From the NCBI RefSeq assembly GCF_018614195.1, contig NZ_JAGGOT010000055.1, positions 40,784-104,783 on the forward strand: 64,000 bases of DNA, written 5' to 3'. Numbering within the stretch: position 1 is the stretch's first letter; each line of letters starts with the position of its first letter. Both the position numbers and the translations under genes were made by a program. This stretch comes from Streptomyces sp. ISL-43 (GTDB lineage: Bacteria; Actinomycetota; Actinomycetes; Streptomycetales; Streptomycetaceae). Below the pieces are notes generated by a model. It was not told the DNA's origin, did not search any database, and saw only the letters and a list, made by a program, of their open reading frames with translations. Positions 32,949 to 41,385 of this stretch are shown piece by piece.

Positions 32949-33832
32949 AGCCCGGCCTTCCGGTAGCGGGCCATCAGGGCGGCGTAGGAGCCGGCGATCA
33001 GGCCGAGGATGACGAGCAGGTAGACGGAGCCGGCGGCGGCCGAGGGGGCCTCCTGGCCGGGGAAGGCGGAGGTGGCGCCGAGGAAGGCGGCCTGGAATCC
33101 GTCGATGAGGCTGATCGGGGAGAACAGCCCCAGCCACTCGACGACACCGGTCGAGCCGGTGCTGTAGGCGATGCCCTGCACGGCGGACACGGCGCCGTAG
33201 GGGATCAGGAGCACGGCGATGATCGCGGCGACGCCGAAGCCGCGGCGCGGGGTGAGCGCGGCCATGACCAGGCCCAGCCCGGAGAAGAGCAGCGACAGCA
33301 GCAGTACCGACACCAGTCCCTGTCCGAATCCCTTGGTCTGGTCGCCGAAGTCGAACTTCGCGAGCAGCGAGCCGATGTACATGATCACCAGCGGGGTGGC
33401 GGTGAGGATGAAGAGGGCCGAGGCCATGGCCGCGAACTTGGCCACGACGTAGTCCACGCGCTCGATCGGGCGCGAGAAGTAGAGCGGCACCGTCTTGAAG
33501 CGCAGGTCCCGCGAGACCGACTGGGGCGCCTGCGACGCGAGGTAGAGGCCGATGATCACCTGGGTGGTCAGGGCGTATGTCGTGTACTTGATCGGCAGGT
33601 CGGTGTAGGTGGGCACCATGATGGCCACCGCCACGAGGATCAGCGCGGGGACGCACATCACCGCGAAGAGCAGCATCGGCAGCACCTTGGACTTGGCCGA
33701 GCGGCCGAGTCCGTAGGCACCGCGCAGGGACTGCGCGAACAGCGACTTGCGGGCGTAGGCGCGGCCGAGCCGGGGACCGTCGTAGGACCGGTAGCCGATG
33801 TTGTGGATCTGGGTCGAGGTGTCAGGCGCCAT
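32945..33832 (-). CDS. ABC-2-type transporter permease
   Basis: The protein has 295 residues. A cytoplasmic N-terminus (MAPDTSTQIHNIGYRSYDGPRLGRAYA) precedes about six membrane segments. The loop QSVSRDLRFKTVPLYFSRPIERVDYV is a conserved coupling segment also found in the second permease as SKPVKR. It overlaps both neighbours (11 bp with the upstream ATPase end, 4 bp with the next ATPase start), so the operon is tightly coupled. Confidence 0.92.
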   Translation of the reverse strand: MAPDTSTQIHNIGYRSYDGPRLGRAYARKSLFAQSLRGAYGLGRSAKSKVLPMLLFAVMCVPALILVAVAIMVPTYTDLPIKYTTYALTTQVIIGLYLASQAPQSVSRDLRFKTVPLYFSRPIERVDYVVAKFAAMASALFILTATPLVIMYIGSLLAKFDFGDQTKGFGQGLVSVLLLSLLFSGLGLVMAALTPRRGFGVAAIIAVLLIPYGAVSAVQGIAYSTGSTGVVEWLGLFSPISLIDGFQAAFLGATSAFPGQEAPSAAAGSVYLLVILGLIAGSYAALMARYRKAGL

Positions 33833-34865
33833 CGGAACCGGCTCCCTTCTGCTGGGTGGCGGACAGGGCGGTGGCCTGGGTGGCCGCCCAGGCGGCGGAC
33901 CTGGCCGAGGCCTGGACCGCCGTCGGGTCGCTGCCGCGGAAGACCTCCGCGATGTGGTGGCGGCGCTGCTCCATGCGGACCAGGCCGATACCGAGGTCGG
34001 CCACGGTGTCGCGGACGATGTCGTACGTCGCCTCGCCGGTGGCCTCCACGAGGAGGATGTGGCCGGCCCCGGGCAGGCCCTCCTCCTCTGCCGCGTGCAG
34101 CGTGACGCCCGCCTCGGTGAGCGCCTTGCGCAGGGCGGCGGTGCCGTCCGGGTGGGCGTCGGAGTCGGTGACCTCGACCGCGAGGGTCGCGGTGCTCTGC
34201 GTGAAGTCGCTGGTGGAGCTGGAGCGCAGCAGCTTGCCGCCGTCGACGACCACCACGTGGTCGCAGGTGCGCTCCAGCTCGCCGAGGAGGTGGGAGGTGA
34301 CCAGGACCGAGATGCCGAAGTCGGTGTAGACGCGGCGGATCAGGCCCAGCATCTCATCGCGGCCGACCGGGTCGAGTCCGTTGGTGGGCTCGTCGAGGAG
34401 GACCAGTTGCGGGTCGTGGACCAGCGCCTGGGCGAGCTTGACCCGCTGCTTCATGCCGGTGGAGTAGCCGCCGATGGGGCGGTAGCGCTCCTCGTACAGC
34501 CCCACGTGGCGCAGGGTGTCCGCGGTGCGCTCGCGGGCAGCGGTCGGCGGGAGCCCGGACATGCGCGCCATGTGCACGACGAACTCGGTGGCCGAGACGT
34601 CAGGCGGCAGGCAGTCGTGCTCGGGCATGTAGCCGACGCGCTCGCGGATCGCGCTGCCATGGGTGGCGACGTCGAGTCCGAGCACGGCGGCGGTGCCCTC
34701 GGTGGCGGGGGAGAGTCCCAGCAGAATCTTGATCAGCGTGGACTTGCCGGCCCCGTTGGCGCCCACGAGCCCGGTTACGCCGGGCCCGATGTCCAGGGAG
34801 AGCCGGTCGAGAGCGGTCACTCGGGGGTACCGCTTGCTCAGGCTTTCGGTCGCGATGACAGTCAC
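33822..34865 (-). CDS. ABC transporter ATP-binding protein, first gene of operon
   Basis: The protein has 347 residues: Walker A GANGAGKSTL, signature YSTGMKQRVKLAQ, Walker B LVLLDEPTNGLDP, H-loop TSHLLGE, and a C-terminal extension ending in an Ala/Thr-rich tail. It is similar in build to the third gene; the operon looks like a duplicated ATPase-permease pair forming a heteromeric exporter. The GTG start lies 7 nt after a minus-strand TAACGT -10 box (34878-34873), suggesting a leaderless mRNA. Confidence 0.93.
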   Translation of the reverse strand: MTVIATESLSKRYPRVTALDRLSLDIGPGVTGLVGANGAGKSTLIKILLGLSPATEGTAAVLGLDVATHGSAIRERVGYMPEHDCLPPDVSATEFVVHMARMSGLPPTAARERTADTLRHVGLYEERYRPIGGYSTGMKQRVKLAQALVHDPQLVLLDEPTNGLDPVGRDEMLGLIRRVYTDFGISVLVTSHLLGELERTCDHVVVVDGGKLLRSSSTSDFTQSTATLAVEVTDSDAHPDGTAALRKALTEAGVTLHAAEEEGLPGAGHILLVEATGEATYDIVRDTVADLGIGLVRMEQRRHHIAEVFRGSDPTAVQASARSAAWAATQATALSATQQKGAGSDGA

Positions 34866-34872
34866 GTCACCG

Positions 34873-34878
34873 ACGTTA
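34873..34878 (-). promoter_or_regulatory. -10 box TAACGT of the ABC operon
   Basis: On the minus strand TAACGT ends 7 nt before the GTG at 34865, with no ribosome site between; probable leaderless operon promoter. Confidence 0.45.
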
Positions 34879-34988
34879 GTGGCGCGGGGCGGTCCGATCG
34901 TCAGACCTGGAGCTCGATCCTTCCTCCGCCTTCAGGACTACGGACCCCGACGGAAGGCTGACTCAAGGCTGACGCGCACCGGACAAGT

Positions 34989-34997
34989 TTGTCCACA
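34989..34997 (+). other. DnaA box TTGTCCACA
   Basis: Single perfect box in the 227-bp divergent gap between the ABC operon and the M24 gene. Confidence 0.55.
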
Positions 34998-35092
34998 GGT
35001 CCATGCACGGGCCTTGACGTGATCTCCGGTCATTGTCACATTCATCAGTGTCAAGTTACGGGCGCGTACGGCTACACGGACGGACGGCTGGC

Positions 35093-35950
35093 ATGGCTGG
35101 GGACACCAAGCAACGCACGACAGAACTCTCCGCCGAACTGCGCGGGTTCAAGGAAGTGCAGCGCCTCTCCTACGAGTGCGCGGAGGCCGTCGCGGCGCAG
35201 CTGCGCCCCGGTGTCACCGAGCGCGAGGCCGCGCGGATGCAGCGCGAGTGGCTGCGCGAGCGCGGGGTGCGGGACTGGTTCCACATGCCGTTCGCGTGGT
35301 TCGGCGACCGCACCGCCTTCACGAACTTCAGGATCCCCCTGCAGTTCTTCCCGACGAACCGGGCCCTGGAGCCGGGGATGCCCTTCATCCTCGACATGGC
35401 CCCGGTCTACAAGGGCTACACCGCCGACATCGGGTACTCGGGCAGCCTCGGCCTCAATCCGGTCCAGGACCGGCTCATGTCCGACCTGAAGGCGCACCGC
35501 GCGCTGATCCTGGACCAGGTGCGCGAGCGCCGCTCCCTGCGCGACATCTACGAGGACGTCGAGCGGCTGATGATCAGCCAGGGGTACGCCAACCGGCACC
35601 GAGCCTACCCCTTCGGCGTCATCGCGCACAAGATAGACCGGGTCAAGGAGCGGCGCTGGTCGCCGACCGCGTTCGGGTTCGGCACCCAGGCCCTGAAGGG
35701 CCTGGCCTCCGACGCCCTGCACGGCCACCGCGAGGGCTGGTCCCCGCTGTGGAGCCCGTACCACTTCTCCGACCACCCGCCGCGGGCCGGCCTGTGGGCG
35801 GTGGAACCGCACCTGGGTTTCCGGGGCACCGGCGCGAAGTTCGAGGAGATCCTGGTCGTCACCGACTCCAGGGACCCCGAGGAGAGCGCGTACTGGCTGG
35901 ACGACGATCTGCCGCACGTGCGGCGCTGGGCTGAGGAGAAGGCGGCATGA
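35093..35950 (+). CDS. M24-family metallopeptidase-like protein
   Basis: A pita-bread-fold protein of 285 residues. Two Asp ligands appear in ILDMAPVYKGYTADIGY and two Glu in WAVEPHLGFRGTGAKFEEILVV; a candidate His is in the GVIAHKID or YHFSDHPP segments, so the ligand set is not certain. It could be an aminopeptidase P/creatinase relative or an inactive homologue. It overlaps the alpha/beta hydrolase-SDR gene by 4 bp (ATGA) and heads a four-gene run ending with a MerR regulator, pointing to a shared catabolic or detoxifying role rather than general peptide turnover (inference). The ATG at 35093 is the most likely start. Confidence 0.82.
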   Translation: MAGDTKQRTTELSAELRGFKEVQRLSYECAEAVAAQLRPGVTEREAARMQREWLRERGVRDWFHMPFAWFGDRTAFTNFRIPLQFFPTNRALEPGMPFILDMAPVYKGYTADIGYSGSLGLNPVQDRLMSDLKAHRALILDQVRERRSLRDIYEDVERLMISQGYANRHRAYPFGVIAHKIDRVKERRWSPTAFGFGTQALKGLASDALHGHREGWSPLWSPYHFSDHPPRAGLWAVEPHLGFRGTGAKFEEILVVTDSRDPEESAYWLDDDLPHVRRWAEEKAA

Positions 35951-37728
35951 GCGGGATGACGGACACGGGTCTGGCGGGCGCGCGCGAGCGCTGGGTGAGC
36001 ACCGGCGGGGTCGAACTGTGCGTCGTCGAGCTCGGTGACGCACAGCGGCCGACCGTGGTGCTCGTGCACGGGTACCCGGACAGCAAGGAGGTCTGGTCGG
36101 AGGTAGCCGAGCGCCTGGCCTCCCACTTCCACGTCGTGCTCTATGACGTACGGGGCCACGGGCGCTCCACGGCCCCGCGCCCGCTGCGCGGCGGCTTCAC
36201 CCTCGAGAAGCTGACCGACGACTTCCTCGCGGTCGCGGACGCCGTCAGCCCGGACCGCCCGGTGCACCTGGTCGGCCACGACTGGGGCTCGGTACAGGGC
36301 TGGGAGTTCGCGACGGTCGCCCGCACCGAGGGCCGGATCGCCTCCTTCACCTCGATGTCGGGGCCCTCCCTCGACCACTTCGGGCACTGGATCAAGAAGC
36401 GGATGGCGCGGCCCACCCCGCGCCGGGCCGCCCAGCTGCTGAACCAGGGCGCCAAGTCCTGGTACGTGTACATGCTGCACACGCCCGTGCTGCCGGAGCT
36501 CGCCTGGCGCGGACCGCTCGGCAAGCAGTGGCCGAAGATCCTCCAGCGGATCGAGAAGGTCCCGGCCGGGGACTACCCCACGGCCTCGCTGCCCTCCGAC
36601 GCCGCGCACGGCGCCTGGCTCTACCGGGACAACATCCGGCCCCGGCTGCGCCGGCCGCGTGCCGACGCGTACGCGCACGTGCCGGTCCAGCTGATCACCC
36701 CCACCGGGGACGCCTTCCTGTCCGAGCGGCTCTACGACGAGCTGGAGCTGTGGGCCCCCGACCTGGTGCGGCGCACCCTGCCGGCCAAGCACTGGGTGCC
36801 CCGGACCCGGCCCGACCAGCTGGCCGCGTGGATCACCGAGTTCGTCACCTCCCGGGAGGAGCCCGCCACTCGGGTGCCCGAGCAGAAGGCCCCGGGCCGG
36901 TACGCCGACCGGTTCGGCGGCCAGCTCGTCCTGGTCACCGGAGCCGCCAGCGGCATCGGGCGGGCCACCGCCTTCGCGTTCGCCGAGGCCGGCGCCCGCG
37001 TGGTGTGCGTGGACCGGGACGCCGAGGGCGCGGCCCGCACCGCCGACATGGCCCGCCTCGTCGGCTCGCCGCAGGCCTGGGGCGAGTGCGTCGACGTCAG
37101 CGACGAGCAGGCGATGGAGAAGCTCGGCGCGAAGGTCGCCGCCGAGTACGGGATCGTGGACGTCCTGGTCAACAACGCCGGGATCGGCCTGTCCGGCCCG
37201 TTCCTTGAGACGACGGCCGAGGACTGGAAGAAGGTCCTCGACGTCAACCTGTGGGGGGTCATCCACGGCTGCCGGATCTTCGGCAAGCAGATGGCCGAGC
37301 GCGGCCAGGGCGGGCACATCGTCAACACCGCCTCCGCCGCCGCCTACCTGCCGTCCAAGACGCTGCCCGCCTACAGCACCTCCAAGGCGGCGGTGCTGAT
37401 GCTGAGCGAGTGCCTGCGCGCGGAGCTGGCTTCGCGGTCGATCGGGGTCTCGGCGATCTGCCCCGGCATCGTCAACACCAACATCACCGCCACTTCCCGC
37501 TTCGCCGGGGTGGACGAGGCCGAGGAGAAGCGCCGCCAGCAGAAGTCCTCCCGGCTGTACGGGCTGCGCAACTTCCCGCCGGAGAAGGTCGCCGACGCGA
37601 TCCTGCTCGCCGTGGTGAAGAACCAGGCAGTGGTCCCGGTGACTCCCGAGTCCAAGGGCGCCCTGTGGATGTCCCGGTTCGCCCCGGGCGCCCTGCGGCG
37701 GCTCGCGAAACTGGAGCCCAGGCTGTGA
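35947..37728 (+). CDS. Alpha/beta hydrolase-SDR oxidoreductase fusion
   Basis: A protein of 593 residues with two enzymes in one chain. Residues 10-300 form an alpha/beta hydrolase with oxyanion motif VHGYPDSKEVW and nucleophile elbow GHDWGS. The nucleophile is Asp, as in epoxide hydrolases and dehalogenases. Residues 315-585 form a short-chain dehydrogenase: TGAASGIGRATA (NAD(P) binding), NNAGIG, and active site S-YSTSK. An epoxide opened by the first domain could yield a diol oxidised by the second (inference). Start overlaps the M24 gene (ATGA); the stop overlaps the next gene's GTG. Confidence 0.93.
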   Translation: MSGMTDTGLAGARERWVSTGGVELCVVELGDAQRPTVVLVHGYPDSKEVWSEVAERLASHFHVVLYDVRGHGRSTAPRPLRGGFTLEKLTDDFLAVADAVSPDRPVHLVGHDWGSVQGWEFATVARTEGRIASFTSMSGPSLDHFGHWIKKRMARPTPRRAAQLLNQGAKSWYVYMLHTPVLPELAWRGPLGKQWPKILQRIEKVPAGDYPTASLPSDAAHGAWLYRDNIRPRLRRPRADAYAHVPVQLITPTGDAFLSERLYDELELWAPDLVRRTLPAKHWVPRTRPDQLAAWITEFVTSREEPATRVPEQKAPGRYADRFGGQLVLVTGAASGIGRATAFAFAEAGARVVCVDRDAEGAARTADMARLVGSPQAWGECVDVSDEQAMEKLGAKVAAEYGIVDVLVNNAGIGLSGPFLETTAEDWKKVLDVNLWGVIHGCRIFGKQMAERGQGGHIVNTASAAAYLPSKTLPAYSTSKAAVLMLSECLRAELASRSIGVSAICPGIVNTNITATSRFAGVDEAEEKRRQQKSSRLYGLRNFPPEKVADAILLAVVKNQAVVPVTPESKGALWMSRFAPGALRRLAKLEPRL

Positions 37729-38633
37729 GCGGGGCGGCCCCGTACGCGATCGCGCCGCGGCGGGTGGCCTTCGACTGGAAGACCACCCCGCTGCACTGGA
37801 TACCGGACGAGCCCACCGCCACCCACGTCATCAACGTGCTGCACCTGCTGCTGCCCGCCGGCGAGCGGTGGTTCGTGAAGGTCTTCAAGGAAGGCCTGCC
37901 GCTGGTCACCGACCCGGCCCTGCGCAGGGCCGTGAAGGGGTTCATGGGCCAGGAGGCCACGCACAGCGTGCAGCACTCCTACGTCCTGGACCACCTCGCC
38001 GAACAGCGGCTGCCCACCGAGGCGTACACGAAGTACGTGGACATCCTCTTCGAGAGGCTGCTGGGGGAGACCCCGCCCTTCGGGGCTCCGATCACGGCGC
38101 AGGAGTGGCTGCGCTTCCGGCTCTCGCTGATCGCCGCGATCGAGCAGTTCACGGCGGTCCTCGGGGACTGGGTGCTCGGCGCCGAGGGGCTGGACCGGGC
38201 CGGCGCGGACGAGATCATGCTCGATCTGCTGCGCTGGCACGGTGCGGAGGAGGTGGAGCACCGCTCCGTCGCCTTCGACATGTACCAGCACTGCGGCGGC
38301 GCGGGGCTGCCCCGCTACGCGCGCCGGATCGAGGGCATGGTCGTGGTGGCCCCGGTGCTGGCCTGGCTGTGGGTGTGGGGGACCTCCTACCTCCTGCGCA
38401 ACGACCCGGAACTGCCCGGTCTGCAGCGCTATTCGCTGCGCGAGCACAACCGGGCCGTGGCCAAGGGTCTGCTGCCCACCTGGAGAGAGCTCGGCATGGC
38501 CATACCCCGCTACCTGCGGCGGTCGTACCATCCCTCGCAGGAGGGCTCGCTGCGCAGGGCGGTCGAGTACCTTGCGGCTTCGCCTGCCGCCCGGTCCGCC
38601 GCGGGCGCGGTCGGCCGAGCCGCCATGTCGTAG
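37725..38633 (+). CDS. Metal-dependent hydrolase, diiron ferritin-like (PF10118 type)
   Basis: A helical protein of 302 residues with carboxylate/His motifs FMGQEATHSVQHSYVL, a Glu in LIAAIEQFTAVLGDW and WHGAEEVEHRSVAFDMYQ, the EXXH pairs of a diiron site. Family members are called metal-dependent hydrolases by annotation, though the fold suggests oxygenase-type chemistry. One membrane-like segment occurs near 208-228. The GTG overlaps the SDR fusion's stop by 4 bp. The reaction is not known; context suggests a lipid- or xenobiotic-like substrate shared with the preceding enzyme. Confidence 0.88.
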   Translation: MSGAAPYAIAPRRVAFDWKTTPLHWIPDEPTATHVINVLHLLLPAGERWFVKVFKEGLPLVTDPALRRAVKGFMGQEATHSVQHSYVLDHLAEQRLPTEAYTKYVDILFERLLGETPPFGAPITAQEWLRFRLSLIAAIEQFTAVLGDWVLGAEGLDRAGADEIMLDLLRWHGAEEVEHRSVAFDMYQHCGGAGLPRYARRIEGMVVVAPVLAWLWVWGTSYLLRNDPELPGLQRYSLREHNRAVAKGLLPTWRELGMAIPRYLRRSYHPSQEGSLRRAVEYLAASPAARSAAGAVGRAAMS

Positions 38634-38643
38634 GGAGCCGGGA

Positions 38644-39558
38644 TTGTCCGATCAGGCAGTAGCCGAGTACCGGATCGAGGATCTGGCGCACCACAGCGGT
38701 GCGACCGTCCGCACCATCCGGGCGTACCAGGACCGCGGTCTGCTGCCGAAGCCGGAGCGGCGGGGCCGCTCCAACGTCTACCGGGACACGCATCTGGCGC
38801 GGCTGCGCCAGATCGCCGACCTGCTGGACCGCGGGTACACCCTGGCCTCCATCAAGGAATTGCTGGAGGCCTGGGACGCGGGCCGCGGGCTCGGCGGCGT
38901 CCTCGGGCTCGTCGCCGAGGTGCACGGGCCGTGGACGGACGAGGAAGCGGCCCGGATCAGCCGGGACGAGCTGAACGACCGGTTCGGCGGCAAGCCCGAC
39001 GACGAGGCGGTCGGCGAGGCCTGCGAACTGGGCGTGCTGGAGCGGATCCCCGGGCGCCCGGACCAGTACCTGGTGCCCTCCCCGCAGGAGCTGGCGGTGG
39101 CCGCCGAGCTGTATGCCGCCGGCGTCCCGCTGCCCGCGATCACCGGTCACCTGCGGGAGTTGCGCGGCCAGGTGGAGCACATCGCCTCGCGCTTCCTGGA
39201 GTTCACCACGGAGCACGTCTTCGCCCGCTACCTGGGCGCGGTCCCGCCGACGGACTCGGACGCGGCCGAGGCGGCGACGATGGTACGCAGACTGCGGCCA
39301 CTGGCGCAGCAGACGGTGGACGCGGAACTGGCGCGGGCGATGCGCCTCTTCGCGACCCGGCACCTGCAGCGGCACCTCGGGGCCGTCGGGACCCCGCAGC
39401 CTCCGGGGCCGGCCACGGTGGCGCTGCCCGCCGAGACCGTGCGGGCGGTGCAGGAACTGGTGGGGGCCGAGCACGTGGCGGAGTTCGTCCGGGCTGCCAC
39501 CGAGCGGGAGCTGCGGGCCCGGACGATGAACGATCTGGCGAGCCGGGGCGGCCGGTAG
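38644..39558 (+). CDS. MerR-family transcriptional regulator
   Basis: The protein has 304 residues. The winged helix-turn-helix (YRIEDLAHHSGATVRTIRAY, residues 9-28, then QDRGLLPKPERRGRSNVY) is followed by a coiled dimer helix and a 200-residue C-terminal effector region without the Cys ligands of metal-sensing MerR proteins, so an organic ligand is likely. The start is a TTG at 38644 with GGGAG 6 nt upstream; no ATG/GTG fits. It is the last gene of the M24-hydrolase/SDR-diiron run and probably regulates it. Convergent with the MIP channel gene. Confidence 0.9.
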   Translation: MSDQAVAEYRIEDLAHHSGATVRTIRAYQDRGLLPKPERRGRSNVYRDTHLARLRQIADLLDRGYTLASIKELLEAWDAGRGLGGVLGLVAEVHGPWTDEEAARISRDELNDRFGGKPDDEAVGEACELGVLERIPGRPDQYLVPSPQELAVAAELYAAGVPLPAITGHLRELRGQVEHIASRFLEFTTEHVFARYLGAVPPTDSDAAEAATMVRRLRPLAQQTVDAELARAMRLFATRHLQRHLGAVGTPQPPGPATVALPAETVRAVQELVGAEHVAEFVRAATERELRARTMNDLASRGGR

Positions 39559-39619
39559 TGCTCGATCAGTAGTCCACAGGGCGGATCGCGCTTTTGCCGC
39601 CGAAACCGGCGCAAAGGGC

Positions 39620-39628
39620 TGTGGACAA
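39620..39628 (-). other. DnaA box TTGTCCACA (minus strand)
   Basis: Plus strand TGTGGACAA in the 105-bp gap between convergent genes; a one-mismatch box TAGTCCACA lies at 39570-39578. Confidence 0.5.
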
Positions 39629-39663
39629 CTCCGTCCACCCTGTGGGGAACTACGCCTCGGACG

Positions 39664-40560
39664 TCATCCGACAGCCTGGTACGCCGGACCGGACGGGCCG
39701 GTTTCGGCCACCGGACGGCTGATCCCGGCCGGGCTGCCGGGGCTGCCCGGGCCGGTCGCGTCGATCGCGCGGGCCGGTCCCGTCGCGTCGGTCGCGTGGG
39801 CCACGTCGGTCGTGTCGATCGCGTCGGCCACGTCCGCCACCGCGCCCTTCGCCGCCGGGCTGCCCGTGGCGGCCCGGCTGGTGCTCCCGTAGAGCAGGGC
39901 CGCGAGCATCAGGCCGAGGATCCCGCCGAGCAGCTGGGCGGCCACGAACCCCGGCAGCGACTGCGGGGCGATGCCGGTGAAGGAGTCGCTGAAGCTGCGC
40001 CCGATGGTGCCGGCCGGGTTGGCGAAGGAGCCCGAGGAGGTGAACCAGATCGCGGCGGCGATGTACGCGGCGACCGCGGCCGGGATCAGCTTCGGACGGC
40101 CGATGCGACCGAGGCCCTGGATCACGAGGACCAGCCCGGCCGTGGCCACGACCTCCCCGACGAGCAGGTGCCCGCCGTCGCGGACCTGGGTGGAGAAGGT
40201 GCCCGGGACGCGGCCGAACATCGCCTCCGCGAGGACGGCGCCGCCTACGGCCCCCGCGGTCTGGGCCACGGCGTAGACCAGGGCCTCCCGCCCGTCGAGC
40301 CCTTCGCCGCCGGTGCGCCGGCCCCACCAGGCGGTGAGGGTGACCACCGGGTTGAGGTGGGCGCCGGAGAGCGGCCCGAAGAGCGTGATGATCAGCCCGA
40401 GCCCGATGGCGGAGGCGAACGAGTTGGCGACGAGGGCGACGCCGATGTCGGCGGTGAGGGCGGCGGCCTGGATTCCGGATCCGATCACCACCACGAGCAG
40501 CGCGGCGGTACCTATGAGCTCGGCGGCCGCGCGACGTGACAAAGACGCACCATTTGTCAT
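39664..40560 (-). CDS. MIP/aquaporin-family channel
   Basis: The protein has 298 residues. Six membrane helices and both half-helix motifs are seen: HLNPVVTL (NPV) and GSFANPAGTIGR (NPA plus the conserved Arg). The first motif is altered from NPA to NPV. The last 70 residues are a low-complexity Ala/Thr/Asp/Gly tail (TDVAHATDATGPARAIDATG) unusual for the family. Substrate could be water, glycerol or metalloid acids; no ars or glp genes are adjacent. The ATG at 40560 has GGGGGAAG upstream. It is divergent from kptA with a candidate operator in between. Confidence 0.9.
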   Translation of the reverse strand: MTNGASLSRRAAAELIGTAALLVVVIGSGIQAAALTADIGVALVANSFASAIGLGLIITLFGPLSGAHLNPVVTLTAWWGRRTGGEGLDGREALVYAVAQTAGAVGGAVLAEAMFGRVPGTFSTQVRDGGHLLVGEVVATAGLVLVIQGLGRIGRPKLIPAAVAAYIAAAIWFTSSGSFANPAGTIGRSFSDSFTGIAPQSLPGFVAAQLLGGILGLMLAALLYGSTSRAATGSPAAKGAVADVADAIDTTDVAHATDATGPARAIDATGPGSPGSPAGISRPVAETGPSGPAYQAVG

Positions 40561-40589
40561 ACTTTCTTCCCCCTTGGGTCTCAGCTCAG

Positions 40590-40605
40590 CGGAAAATGTA
40601 TTCCG
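40590..40605. promoter_or_regulatory. Candidate operator CGGAA-N6-TTCCG
   Basis: Inverted repeat CGGAAAATGTATTCCG in the AT-rich 135-bp gap between the MIP channel and kptA. Symmetry and position suggest a regulator site for the channel gene; the protein is unknown. Confidence 0.35.
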
Positions 40606-40695
40606 TATCTTGGAAACGCGATAGAGGGAGTCCACGTTCGGAGGGACGGTCGAAAATCCCTGCGCCGGCCCCCGCCGACGCGGCACTCTGGGCGG

Positions 40696-41235
40696 ATGGA
40701 CGACAGACGCACCGTGAAGGTGTCCAAATACGTCTCGAAACACCTGCGGCATCAGCCGGAACGCATCGGACTGGTGCTCGATCCACAGGGCTGGGTCGAG
40801 ATCGACGACCTGCTGGGAGCCGCGGCCGCCCACGGTTTCCCCATCAGCCGGGCCGAGCTCGACCACGTCGTCGCCGCCAACGACAAACAGCGCTTCGCCG
40901 TCGACGGCACCCGGATCCGGGCCAGCCAGGGCCACACCGTCCCCGTGGACCTGGGCCTGCCGGAGGCCGAACCGCCCGCGCACCTCTACCACGGCACCGT
41001 CGCGGGCGCCCTGGACGCGATCCGCGCCGAGGGGCTGCGCCCGATGGCCCGCCACCACGTCCACCTGTCCCCCGACCGGGAGACCGCGACCCGTGTGGGC
41101 GCGCGGCGCGGTCGGCCGATCGTCCTCGCCGTGGACGCAGGGGCGATGCGCGCCGCCGGACACGTCTTCCGGATCAGCGCCAACGGGGTGTGGCTGGTGG
41201 ACTCCGTGCCGCCGCAATTCCTGCGGTTCCAATAG
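40696..41235 (+). CDS. kptA: RNA 2'-phosphotransferase (Tpt1/KptA family)
   Basis: The protein has 179 residues and transfers an internal RNA 2'-phosphate to NAD+, giving ADP-ribose 1'',2''-cyclic phosphate. Family residues are visible: KYVSKHLRHQPE at the start, IRASQGHTVPVD, LYHGTVAGALDAI and VHLSPDRETATRVG, covering the Arg-His-Arg-Arg core. In eukaryotes it completes tRNA splicing; bacterial roles are unsettled (possibly DNA/RNA end ADP-ribosylation). The ATG lies 6 nt after a weak -10-like CACTCT, with no ribosome site. Confidence 0.93.
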   Translation: MDDRRTVKVSKYVSKHLRHQPERIGLVLDPQGWVEIDDLLGAAAAHGFPISRAELDHVVAANDKQRFAVDGTRIRASQGHTVPVDLGLPEAEPPAHLYHGTVAGALDAIRAEGLRPMARHHVHLSPDRETATRVGARRGRPIVLAVDAGAMRAAGHVFRISANGVWLVDSVPPQFLRFQ

Positions 41236-41385
41236 CTCGGAAAGCCGCGGAAGGCCGCGGAAAGCCCGGGAATTCACAGAGGGATTGTCAGATCATCCCC
41301 CTACTCTGTTCCTCACTCCGGGATCTGTGAGGGGGGTGCCTCGCGGTCGCCGAACAAGACCCACCAGCACGCGAGGTGACGCACC

